Positions 41,635-49,450 of a DNA stretch of 64,000 nt are shown here, one piece after another. The first letter of the stretch is position 1, and each line of letters starts with the position of its first letter. The translations under genes and the position numbers were made by a program. The stretch is from JAWKWH01 sp963669415 (GTDB lineage: Bacteria > Pseudomonadota > Alphaproteobacteria > Rhizobiales > Rhizobiaceae). The notes beneath the pieces are model-generated. The model was not told where the DNA came from. It made no database searches and saw only the letters and a list, made by a program, of their open reading frames with translations. The stretch covers positions 558,001 to 622,000 of the forward strand of contig CAXXPS010000002.1 in the NCBI GenBank assembly GCA_963669415.2. Reading direction: 5' to 3'.

Positions 41635-43071
41635 ATGACAACGCGCGAAAAATACATCCCTTCCGCTCGCGAGCAGGGATTTCTGGATCAGGTTCAGAAT
41701 GGAAAATACAATCGGGAGATCATCACAGGGCTGAAGAAGTTCATTAGCGGCGATGTGCCTGAGGATATGAAGGGCTTCTACAGTCAGGACGAGTTGAACA
41801 CGCTGATGGCGCTCGACGGAGGCAATCGTGATGTTCAGTCGCGAATGCCGGTCAAGATCACCCGTCATTATTTCGAGCAGGCCAGAACCAGCAAACCGTT
41901 GCAGGTTCTGGTCAAGGCCAGCCCGAAGGAGACCATTGATCTGGACGGTGCGGAAGATCCGGGAAAGCAGATGGATTACAGCCCTGTGGAAGGCTTGATC
42001 CACAAATACGAACTGGGGCTGATCTACGTTGCCTCGACCTGCTCGGCGCATTGTCGATTTTGTTACCGGGAAGAACTGATCGCAAAGAAAGAGGTAACCC
42101 GGCCAGACGGCACCGTCGCTCCGAAAGGTCTGGCGCAAATCGGGGAACTGGTCCCCTATATCATTGAGCACAATCGTTTAGTCGCCGAAAACGGCGGACG
42201 GCATCCTGAAACCGGGCGGGAGAAGCTTCGCGAAATTCTCATGTCAGGCGGCGATCCGATGGTGTTGGGCAACAAGAACATTGCGCAATGGCTGGCGGCG
42301 CTCGCCGAAGCAGGCATCGAATCAATTCGTATCGGCACCAAAGAATTGGCCTTCTTCCCGGACCGTTTCGACGACACATTCATGGATATGCTTGACCGTT
42401 TTCATGAGACCTATCCTGAAACGTCACTGCGCATCATGGTTCATTTCAACCACCCTGATGAATTCCTGAAACGGGATGAAAGCGGCAACTTTATCGACAA
42501 TGAAGTCGGCGGACTGGCGTGGCTGAACAACACGAAGGCGGCGGTCAAAAGACTGCGTTCGCGTGATTGGATCAACATCGACAACCAGGCGCCAATCATC
42601 AACGGCATCAATAACGACCCCGATGCGCTTCGCATCATGCAGCGCGAACTGCGGCGCAACGGCGTAGAAAACCACTACTTTTTCTGTGGTCGCGATATTG
42701 TCGGCCACAAGGCGTTCAATGTGCCGATCGAAGAAGCGTGGCGCATTCTCAACGAGTCACAGAAGGGCCTGTCCGGCGTGGAAGCGCATGCCCGCCTCTC
42801 GATTACCCATTACAAGGGGAAGACTGAAGTTTCCGCGGTCACCAATGAGCCAATCGAAGGCCTGCCAGGCGCGGAAAATGGCGTGGTTATCCTGAAGCTC
42901 TTGCGCTCTGCCGCCGATGCGCCGGATCGCTGCAAGGTTACGATCGTCGGCCGCAATCCGGAAGCAATCTGGTTTTCCGGATATGATGACCGTGTCTTGT
43001 TCGACGAGGCGGGTCTTTATTCGATTTACGGCATTGGCATCAGGCAGAATAAGCATGCCAGAGCCGCGTAA
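41635..43071 (+). CDS. Radical SAM/PLP amino acid 2,3-aminomutase, probably glutamate 2,3-aminomutase
   Basis: 478 residues of the KamA family: radical SAM cluster C136-x3-C140-x2-C143 (CSAHCRFC), MSGGDPMVL, and PLP lysine K396 in YKGKTEV. In Clostridium lysine 2,3-aminomutase two aspartates (D293, D330) hold the lysine side-chain amine. Aligning the K396 region by hand puts S389 at the D330 position, and the preceding CGRD stretch puts R353 at or beside the D293 position. Glutamate 2,3-aminomutase has Lys and Asn there. An acidic substrate, glutamate giving beta-glutamate, is therefore more likely than lysine. ATG 41635 has GGAGA upstream; the CoA-transferase and aminotransferase genes follow closely. 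Confidence 0.78.
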   Translation: MTTREKYIPSAREQGFLDQVQNGKYNREIITGLKKFISGDVPEDMKGFYSQDELNTLMALDGGNRDVQSRMPVKITRHYFEQARTSKPLQVLVKASPKETIDLDGAEDPGKQMDYSPVEGLIHKYELGLIYVASTCSAHCRFCYREELIAKKEVTRPDGTVAPKGLAQIGELVPYIIEHNRLVAENGGRHPETGREKLREILMSGGDPMVLGNKNIAQWLAALAEAGIESIRIGTKELAFFPDRFDDTFMDMLDRFHETYPETSLRIMVHFNHPDEFLKRDESGNFIDNEVGGLAWLNNTKAAVKRLRSRDWINIDNQAPIINGINNDPDALRIMQRELRRNGVENHYFFCGRDIVGHKAFNVPIEEAWRILNESQKGLSGVEAHARLSITHYKGKTEVSAVTNEPIEGLPGAENGVVILKLLRSAADAPDRCKVTIVGRNPEAIWFSGYDDRVLFDEAGLYSIYGIGIRQNKHARAA

Positions 43072-43106
43072 ACGGATGTTTCTCTCGCGAAACTAGGGCA
43101 TTGATC

Positions 43107-43811
43107 ATGAACATCGCGAGTTCTGCGAATGATGCGGTTGCAACGGTTGCGGACGGTTCTGTGGTAATGATCGGCGGGTTTGGTGAGGCCGGCAGTCCGA
43201 TCGAGCTGATCCATGCGTTGATTGATCTCGGTGCAAGGGACCTGACCGTGCTCAACAACAATACCGGCAATGGCGAAGTCGGCCTGGCGGCGCTGATCGG
43301 CAATGGCCAGGTCAAAAAGATGATCTGCTCCTATCCGCGGTCGAGCCATTCGAAAGTGTTTCCCGAACTCTACCGCGCCGGGAAAATCGAGCTCGAACTG
43401 GTGCCGCAGGGAACACTGGCCGAGCGCATCCGGGCCGGTGGAGCCGGCATTCCTGCCTTCTACACGGCGACCACGGTTGGCACGCCCTTGGCCGAGGGCA
43501 AGGAAGTTCGCTCTTTCGATGGCCGGGACTACGTTCTGGAACGCGGTCTGAAGGCAGACGTGGCGCTGATCAAATGCGAGACGGCGGATGAAAAGGGCAA
43601 TCTGGTCTTCAACAAGACGGCGCGCAACTTCAACCCGGTCATGGCGATGGCGGCCAGTACGACGATCGTGCAGGCGCGCAGGATTGTCGCGGCCGGCGAA
43701 ATCGACCCGGAACATGTGGTCACGCCCGGCATATTCGTCGACCGGGTGGTCGAGGTCGCCAATCCGCTGATTGAATCGGAACTGATTGCCCAGGGAGCCC
43801 GATATCCATGA
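43107..43811 (+). CDS. CoA-transferase subunit A (3-oxoacid / 3-oxoadipate CoA-transferase type)
   Basis: 234 residues with the family I alpha-subunit features VVMIGGFGEAGSPIELIHALIDLGARDLTVLNNNTG, KKMICSYPRSSHSKVFPELYRAGKIELELVPQGTLAERIRAGGAGIPAFYT. It works as a heterodimer with the next gene (ATGA overlap). The pair moves CoA from succinyl-CoA or acetyl-CoA to a 3-oxo acid. Beside an aminomutase and a transaminase, 3-oxoglutarate is a plausible acceptor. ATG 43107 is used; TTG 43101 is in frame. Confidence 0.87.
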   Translation: MNIASSANDAVATVADGSVVMIGGFGEAGSPIELIHALIDLGARDLTVLNNNTGNGEVGLAALIGNGQVKKMICSYPRSSHSKVFPELYRAGKIELELVPQGTLAERIRAGGAGIPAFYTATTVGTPLAEGKEVRSFDGRDYVLERGLKADVALIKCETADEKGNLVFNKTARNFNPVMAMAASTTIVQARRIVAAGEIDPEHVVTPGIFVDRVVEVANPLIESELIAQGARYP

Positions 43812-44485
43812 GTGCCCGGCCCTTGAATGATGGTCAAATGAGCGGCTGGAGCCGCGAGCAGATGGCCGAACTGGCTGCCGCCGACATTCCCGATGGCTCC
43901 TTTGTCAATCTCGGCATCGGCATCCCGGAACTGGTGGCGAAATTCGTGCCCGAAGGCCGCGAGTTCACCTATCATACCGAAAACGGCCTGTTGGGCATGG
44001 GACCGTCACCCGAACCCGGCAATGAAGACCCCGAACTGATCAATGCCGGCAAGAAGCAGGTCACCGCACTGCCGGGCGCCAGTTTCTTCCACCATGCCGA
44101 CAGTTTCGCCATGATCCGCGGCGGCCATATCGATGTTTGCGTTCTCGGCGCAATGCAGGTGTCTGAGACCGGCGATCTGGCCAATTGGTCGACCGGTGCG
44201 CCCGATGCCATTCCCGCCGTCGGCGGCGCCATGGACCTGGTGCAGGGGGTGAAGAACATTTTTGTCATCACCCAGCACACGACCAGGGATGGTCAGCCGA
44301 AGCTGGTTGAAGAATGCTCCTACCCGCTGACCGGCGAAGGCGTCGTCAGCCGCATCTATACCGACATGGCGGTCATCGAGGTGACAAAAGACGGCTTCAG
44401 CGTCATCAAGCTGGCGCCAGGTATCACATTCGAGGAAGTACAGGCCGCAACGGGGGCAAAATTGGAGCCGCCAAGGCAGAAATGA
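43808..44485 (+). CDS. CoA-transferase subunit B (3-oxoacid / 3-oxoadipate CoA-transferase type)
   Basis: 225 residues. The active-site glutamate lies in HTENGLLGMGP, with VNLGIGIPELVAKFVPEG and VLGAMQVSETGDLANW, the beta-subunit marks of SCOT and PcaJ-like enzymes. It completes the CoA-transferase with the preceding subunit. The base composition of this and the preceding gene looks a little richer in GC than the neighbouring regions. Confidence 0.88.
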   Translation: MSARPLNDGQMSGWSREQMAELAAADIPDGSFVNLGIGIPELVAKFVPEGREFTYHTENGLLGMGPSPEPGNEDPELINAGKKQVTALPGASFFHHADSFAMIRGGHIDVCVLGAMQVSETGDLANWSTGAPDAIPAVGGAMDLVQGVKNIFVITQHTTRDGQPKLVEECSYPLTGEGVVSRIYTDMAVIEVTKDGFSVIKLAPGITFEEVQAATGAKLEPPRQK

Positions 44486-44504
44486 CTGCGAAAGCGATAT
44501 CAAC

Positions 44505-45821
44505 ATGACCAGATCAGAAGAGTTGTTCAAACGGGCCCAAGCGGTATTGCCAGGTGGTGTCAGCAGAAACACCCTGCTGCACGATGGTCCGGTCTATTAT
44601 GCGGACCACGGCAAGGGATGCCGAGTGATCGATGTGGATGGCATTGAGCGGATCGATTTTGCCAACAATGTCGCTTCACACATCCACGGCCATGCCTATC
44701 CGCCGATTATTGAGGCGGTCGCCGAGCAGTTGAAACGCAGTACCGCTTTCACCATGGCGACGGAAGCGGAAATCCGGTTTGCCGAACATCTGTGCAGCCG
44801 CTCGCCATCGTTTGAGAAGCTGCGATTTGTCAACTCGGGGTCGGAAGCTGTCATGGCGGCCGTCAAGGCCGCGCGCGCCCATACCGGCAAACCAAAACTT
44901 GCCAAAGTCGAGGGAGCCTATCACGGCGCCTATGACTACGCCGAAGTCAGCCAGGCGCCGGGTCCGGCGAATTGGGGTGACATGGCGCGGCCAAACGCCG
45001 TACCGCTGGCGCAGGGGACACCGCAGAGGTTGATCGACGACACGGTAATTGTCCCGTTCAATGACCCGGAAAAAGCGGTCGCTCTGCTTGATGAACACCG
45101 CGGTGAAATCGCCTGTGTGTTGGTTGATCCATTGCCACACCGCATCGGCATGGTGCAGATGTCTGATGCGTTTGCACGGGCATTGCGAAACTGGACCAGC
45201 CAGCATGAAGCACTGTTGGTTTTCGATGAAGTCATTACGTTCCGCACCGAATATGGCGGTGTGCAGCAGCGCCTGCCTGTCGAACCCGACATCACAACCA
45301 TGGGTAAGATGATCGGCGGCGGATTTCCCGTTGGTGCGCTTGCAGGCCGGGCTGACGTCATGGATGTTCTGGATCCAAGCCAGGGCGGTGCGCGTCTGCC
45401 GCTTTCGGGAACCTTCTCAGCCAATCCCGTCACCATGACCGCCGGACATGTCGCCATGACACATTTTGACGAAGTTGCCGTCGACCGGTTGAATAAATTT
45501 GGCGATCACGCACGAGAGGGATTGTATCAGGCAATCGCAAATGCCGGGGTACCCGCATGTGTCACCGGAACCGGTTCACTGTTGAGGATCCACCTCAAGC
45601 CGCTCGCTCCGCGCAACTATCGTGAGACCTTCATGCAGGCTTCCGAGAAACGGGCGATGAGCGCGTTGATCAAGGCGCTCTATGATGATGGCATCATGAT
45701 GATCCATACCGGTTCTGCCGCGCTTTCAACTGCAATGGGCGAAGCCGAGATCGGGCGACTTTGCGAAGCAGTGGAGCGGGCGTTGCGCAGTATTCGGCCT
45801 CAACTGGACGAGGCTGCCTGA
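44505..45821 (+). CDS. Class III PLP aminotransferase (glutamate-1-semialdehyde-aminomutase-like), probable beta-amino acid transaminase
   Basis: 438 residues of the fold-type I class III group: GGVSRNTLLHDGPVYYADHGKGCRVIDVDG, RFVNSGSEAVMAAVKAAR (phosphate-binding), EGAYHGAYD, LLVFDEVITFR (cofactor Asp) and TTMGKMIGGGFPVGALAG with the PLP lysine. The closest named relatives are GSA aminomutases and beta-amino-acid transaminases such as beta-phenylalanine aminotransferase. HemL itself is unlikely because the gene sits in a catabolic cluster. Acting on beta-glutamate it would give 3-oxoglutarate; this is inference. It is followed by 97 nt with no clear terminator before the convergent sulfotransferase. 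Confidence 0.8.
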   Translation: MTRSEELFKRAQAVLPGGVSRNTLLHDGPVYYADHGKGCRVIDVDGIERIDFANNVASHIHGHAYPPIIEAVAEQLKRSTAFTMATEAEIRFAEHLCSRSPSFEKLRFVNSGSEAVMAAVKAARAHTGKPKLAKVEGAYHGAYDYAEVSQAPGPANWGDMARPNAVPLAQGTPQRLIDDTVIVPFNDPEKAVALLDEHRGEIACVLVDPLPHRIGMVQMSDAFARALRNWTSQHEALLVFDEVITFRTEYGGVQQRLPVEPDITTMGKMIGGGFPVGALAGRADVMDVLDPSQGGARLPLSGTFSANPVTMTAGHVAMTHFDEVAVDRLNKFGDHAREGLYQAIANAGVPACVTGTGSLLRIHLKPLAPRNYRETFMQASEKRAMSALIKALYDDGIMMIHTGSAALSTAMGEAEIGRLCEAVERALRSIRPQLDEAA

Positions 45822-45918
45822 TCGCAACCAGCGTCGTTGTCAGCCGCCCCGCGACGACAAAATTCGATTGCGGCTTAATGATCAGGTAAAGCCCATTCCA
45901 ATTTGCGGGCATTGATCT

Positions 45919-46773
45919 TTAAGTCGCGAAACCCAGACTGGCCACATAGTCGATATCGGAACGATCAAATACGTCGAGATCCCGTGAACGAAATCTGCCG
46001 ATTGAAGACGGAGACTGAATGTATTTGCCAAGCCGGCCCAGTGTCTCTGCGGTTGCCGGCACTTTCGCGAAACGGCAAATGGCTTCCAATGTTGCCGCCG
46101 GGTCACGGCAGAGATCATCGTAGTTCACCACCAGAAATCGGTCGCCCATGATCTGGCCAATGGCGGTAGTGCGCTGATGGACTGCACACCAATATTTCAA
46201 TGAACGCCATTCTGTCCCTTGCGCGTCATCTATATTGAAAACCGATGAACCCCAAAGCGCCAACTGATGCTGATTTCTGCTGAACGCCATGTCCAAACCA
46301 TTTCGGACAACATGCACATAGCGCAAGGCTGGCATCATGAGGCAAAGGCGGTCGAGGACAATATGCGTATTCGGCTCCTTCCAACCCCATGGTTTGGGAT
46401 ATGCAATTGCATGCGCATTCAGCAGAAAATCTGACCGGTCTTTCAGCCACTCTTTGTCGGCCATTGGGCCATGAGGTACGGTCATCGATGCCAGGAACTT
46501 TAGTAACTGTCTGTCAGATTCCGATATTGATGCGGCTTCCGTCATGGCATTTGTGAACAGCCTTAAGCGCCTGGCGAGTTCATTTTGCGGCAAATGAACA
46601 ATCTCGGGCCTGACAAACAAAAATGTGTAAGAAAGACAGTCACTGGCACGATTTAAGTCGCCGCCGAGAAAATACCCCAACTCACGAAATATTTCTGCGA
46701 CGACCCGGGTGCCACTTCCGCCTACCCCGCCAATTGCGAGCGGTGCTCGGGAGTTCAAATCAGAGGAACTCAA
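45919..46773 (-). CDS. Sulfotransferase-like protein
   Basis: 284 residues. The N-terminal P-loop-like PAPS-binding motif is GVGGSGTRVVAEIFRELGYFLG; a second contact region is YVHVVRNGLDMAFSRNQHQL (3'-phosphate-binding Arg/Ser), and the C-terminal FLVVNYDDLCRDPAATLEAICRFAKV is typical of the family. It probably sulfates a glycan or other surface molecule. It is divergent from a second, different sulfotransferase-like gene, with 130 nt between them. Confidence 0.75.
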   Translation of the reverse strand: MSSSDLNSRAPLAIGGVGGSGTRVVAEIFRELGYFLGGDLNRASDCLSYTFLFVRPEIVHLPQNELARRLRLFTNAMTEAASISESDRQLLKFLASMTVPHGPMADKEWLKDRSDFLLNAHAIAYPKPWGWKEPNTHIVLDRLCLMMPALRYVHVVRNGLDMAFSRNQHQLALWGSSVFNIDDAQGTEWRSLKYWCAVHQRTTAIGQIMGDRFLVVNYDDLCRDPAATLEAICRFAKVPATAETLGRLGKYIQSPSSIGRFRSRDLDVFDRSDIDYVASLGFAT

Positions 46774-46903
46774 AGATGCCCCATTTGATGTTATTTGGTG
46801 CGTTTAGATATTCGGCGGGTTGCGGCGCAGTATGATTGTCAATTAATGCCCTTCAGGATTGGAGTCAATTTGAACGCAAAGACCTGAACAGGAAAGCCAG
46901 TTT

Positions 46904-47605
46904 ATGGACAAACCGACGATCGTTTGCATTCTCGGCATGCACCGCAGCGGGACAAGCTGCCTGGCCGGTAGTCTGGAATCCCACGGTCTTTACCTTGGCG
47001 AAACTGTCATTTCGGCCCCCCACAACAAGAGGGGAAACAAAGAAAACATCCCGCTTCGAGACCTTAACGACAAAGTGCTTCACGCCAGTGCGGGAGCTTG
47101 GGACAGGCCACCGCCGAAGCTTGTCTGGAACAACAGCTTACTGCAACAGCGAGATGAAATTATCGCCAGTTTCCGGGATCAACCGATCTGGGGTTTCAAG
47201 GACCCCCGAACAATGCTCACACTTCCTTTTTGGCAAGATTCCGGCGCGGAGATATTGCTTATCGGCACATTCAGACACCCTGATGCAGTTGCTGCCTCGC
47301 TCATGAAACGGCCTGGATTATTGCCGGCCACACCACCAAAGCAGCTTTGGGCGCACTACAACGGAATATTGCTTAGTCTATTGAAAATAAAAAGATTTCC
47401 GCTCATAAACTTTGACTGGCCTGAATCGAGATACATGGAGGCGATTTCTTCGATCTCCCGGATGCTGGGACTGAAAGAAACTGCTCCGACATTCTACAGT
47501 CGTGATCTGAAATCCGAAGGCGCATCTGAGGATATGGGTCTCAATACGGATGAGCCATGTGACAGTATGTATCGCGAATTGGAACGGTTCGCGATTATTC
47601 CCTGA
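46904..47605 (+). CDS. Sulfotransferase-like protein (short form)
   Basis: 233 residues starting MDKPTIVCILGMHRSGTSCLAGSLESHGLYLGE, the P-loop-like motif of sulfotransferase_3-type proteins; FKDPRTMLTLPFW and IGTFRHPDAVAASLMKR match the conserved DPR and FRHP blocks. It is the first of a + strand run of surface-modification genes (glycosyltransferase, SGNH protein, carbamoyltransferase). AT-richer codon choice than in the catabolic blocks suggests acquisition of the island by transfer. Activity inferred. Confidence 0.72.
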   Translation: MDKPTIVCILGMHRSGTSCLAGSLESHGLYLGETVISAPHNKRGNKENIPLRDLNDKVLHASAGAWDRPPPKLVWNNSLLQQRDEIIASFRDQPIWGFKDPRTMLTLPFWQDSGAEILLIGTFRHPDAVAASLMKRPGLLPATPPKQLWAHYNGILLSLLKIKRFPLINFDWPESRYMEAISSISRMLGLKETAPTFYSRDLKSEGASEDMGLNTDEPCDSMYRELERFAIIP

Positions 47606-47626
47606 TTAGAGTGCGATGGATAAGAG

Positions 47627-48526
47627 ATGCCAAGTCCCGAATTGAGCATAGTGATTGTTTTTCACGATATGGTCCGCGAAGCGCCCCGCACACTTTTTTC
47701 ATTGTCACCCAATTATCAAACAGGAATAAGTGGCGTCGATTATGAAGTAATTGCAATCGACAATGGTTCATCCCGGCCGCTCGATGAAGCGATGGTCAAG
47801 AGATTTGGTGAAAATTTCCGCTATCATTTTTTTGAAACTGACTCACCCTCACCGGCTCATGCGGTCAATTTTGGCGTCGAAGTTGCACAAGGTCGACAGA
47901 TTGCATTGGTCGTGGATGGCGCCCGCATGGCAACACCCGGATTAGTTGGCACGAGCTTGATTGCTTCGCGCGGCTCGGCGGATCCATTTGTTGGCGCGTT
48001 AGCGTGGCATCTGGGGCCCAAGGTCCAATGGGATGCGGCAGCGGAGGGCTACAATCAATCTGAAGAAGATCGTTTGCTCAATTCAATCGACTGGCAGAAC
48101 AACGGTTATCGGCTGTTTGAAATATCAACAATCGCACCATCATCACACGTCGGATTTCTCGGCGGCATGCCCGCCGAATTTAGCTGGCTGGTTATGTTGC
48201 GAAACTCATTCCTCGATATGGGTGGCTATGATACCCGATTCCGTAGCCCCGGAGGCGGCCTGATGAACCATGAGTTCGTGGGTCGAATTACCGCACGATT
48301 GGGCGACGAGATTGTGATATTGCTCGGTGAAGGTACATTTCATCAAATCCATGGTGGCATAACTACCAGTTCAAAACCGGGGCAGCATCCCATCAAGGAT
48401 TTCCGATCCGAATATCGTGAAATTTTCGGAACAGATTATCATGTACCCGGTGAAAATCTTTTACCGGCATACTTTGGTCGGTTGCCGCGTGAAGCGCGGC
48501 GCTTTATTGCAAGATATGGCAACTAG
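47627..48526 (+). CDS. Family 2-like glycosyltransferase
   Basis: 299 residues with a GT-A fold start (ELSIVIVFHDMVREAPRTLFSLSP, VDYEVIAIDNGSSRPLDEAM) and a GARMATPGLVG loop at the place of the DxD motif (VVDGARMA), so the metal-binding second acid is missing. Later MLRNSFLDMGGYDTRFRSPGGGLMNHEFVGRI resembles the acceptor-site block with a modified ED motif. It probably adds a sugar to a surface glycan; the altered DxD makes catalysis less certain. It begins 21 nt after the sulfotransferase gene. Confidence 0.7.
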   Translation: MPSPELSIVIVFHDMVREAPRTLFSLSPNYQTGISGVDYEVIAIDNGSSRPLDEAMVKRFGENFRYHFFETDSPSPAHAVNFGVEVAQGRQIALVVDGARMATPGLVGTSLIASRGSADPFVGALAWHLGPKVQWDAAAEGYNQSEEDRLLNSIDWQNNGYRLFEISTIAPSSHVGFLGGMPAEFSWLVMLRNSFLDMGGYDTRFRSPGGGLMNHEFVGRITARLGDEIVILLGEGTFHQIHGGITTSSKPGQHPIKDFRSEYREIFGTDYHVPGENLLPAYFGRLPREARRFIARYGN

Positions 48527-48595
48527 GCGACCTTTTTCAATTTCAGCTGTCTACCATCACCGAGGATCTTCAATCATAGTCATTGATGAATATTA

Positions 48596-49450
48596 ATGGC
48601 GAACGCGATCTCAAAACCACGCCAGATTTTTGTGCCCCATCCTGTGTTGGGATGGAAGCTTTCGGCTGATCGGAAAATTGAAGTCCCGTTCAGGAAAGGA
48701 ATTGTTCATACCACCAATAGTGCAGGTTGGCGGACTGTGACCAATCAACCGGAGCAATACCGCGGCGCTATCGGCTTTTATGGCTGCTCCTTCACATATG
48801 GGACTTCTTTGGATGATCGAGAAACCTTCACATCGCTGCTCCAAGCCGAATTCACTGATTTCAAGATTCTCAACAGAGGCGTTGGCGGACACAGCACGGT
48901 CCAATCGCTCCTCAGCTTTCGATCTGATTTATTACGGCACAAGGTTCAGGCGGCCATCTTTCCGGTAATCAGCGATCACAAATACCGCAATGCGCCTCAT
49001 CCGCAGCGGATGCGCGTCTTTCTTTCGCCGGAATGGCATACAATTGGTGTCGAACATTTTCCCTACGCTAATCTGAAACCGGGAGGTGGCGTCAACATAC
49101 GCTACGTTCCAATTTGGCAGCCCGTATTGCGCCACGACGGACTTCGATATTTTTTACCTGACGAGATCATGCTCAATGGGCTGACAGTCGGTGTCCTGAA
49201 GGAAGTCCGGCGCCTTGCATCAGAATTCTCGATTCCGGTCGGTGTGGTGCTCCTGGACAATCTGGATGTTGAGTTCAATCAATCCCTTTTGAATGAAGTC
49301 GAAGGAACAACCGACATCTCCACACCCCATGATGCCGAGCACCGGTTCATTCCACATGACCTGCATCCCAATGTGCGCGCGAACATACAGTACGCAGAAC
49401 GACTTAGACCCATCGTGAACAGCATTATCAAAGACGTGAATTCCAAATGA
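48596..49450 (+). CDS. SGNH/GDSL-hydrolase-like protein
   Basis: 284 residues without a signal peptide. GFYGCSFTYGTSLDD places the nucleophile Ser in the block I position, NRGVGGHSTVQSLLSF gives the glycine of block II, and HDLHPN near the C-terminus gives the DxxH pair of block V. Such proteins remove or transfer acyl groups on glycans or lipids. The neighbour carbamoyltransferase overlaps it by 4 nt, so it may act on the same glycan. Substrate unknown. Confidence 0.7.
   Translation: MANAISKPRQIFVPHPVLGWKLSADRKIEVPFRKGIVHTTNSAGWRTVTNQPEQYRGAIGFYGCSFTYGTSLDDRETFTSLLQAEFTDFKILNRGVGGHSTVQSLLSFRSDLLRHKVQAAIFPVISDHKYRNAPHPQRMRVFLSPEWHTIGVEHFPYANLKPGGGVNIRYVPIWQPVLRHDGLRYFLPDEIMLNGLTVGVLKEVRRLASEFSIPVGVVLLDNLDVEFNQSLLNEVEGTTDISTPHDAEHRFIPHDLHPNVRANIQYAERLRPIVNSIIKDVNSK

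Noticed and set aside
41635..43071. Lysine 2,3-aminomutase
   Set aside because: The aspartates that bind the lysine side chain appear to be replaced (Arg and Ser in a hand alignment).
44505..45821. HemL (glutamate-1-semialdehyde aminomutase for haem)
   Set aside because: Alphaproteobacteria normally make 5-aminolevulinate by HemA (ALAS), and the gene sits in a catabolic cluster with a CoA-transferase.
45822..45918. Possible hairpin CGTCG...CGACG after the aminotransferase gene
   Set aside because: The stem is only 5 bp with a long loop and no T-run.
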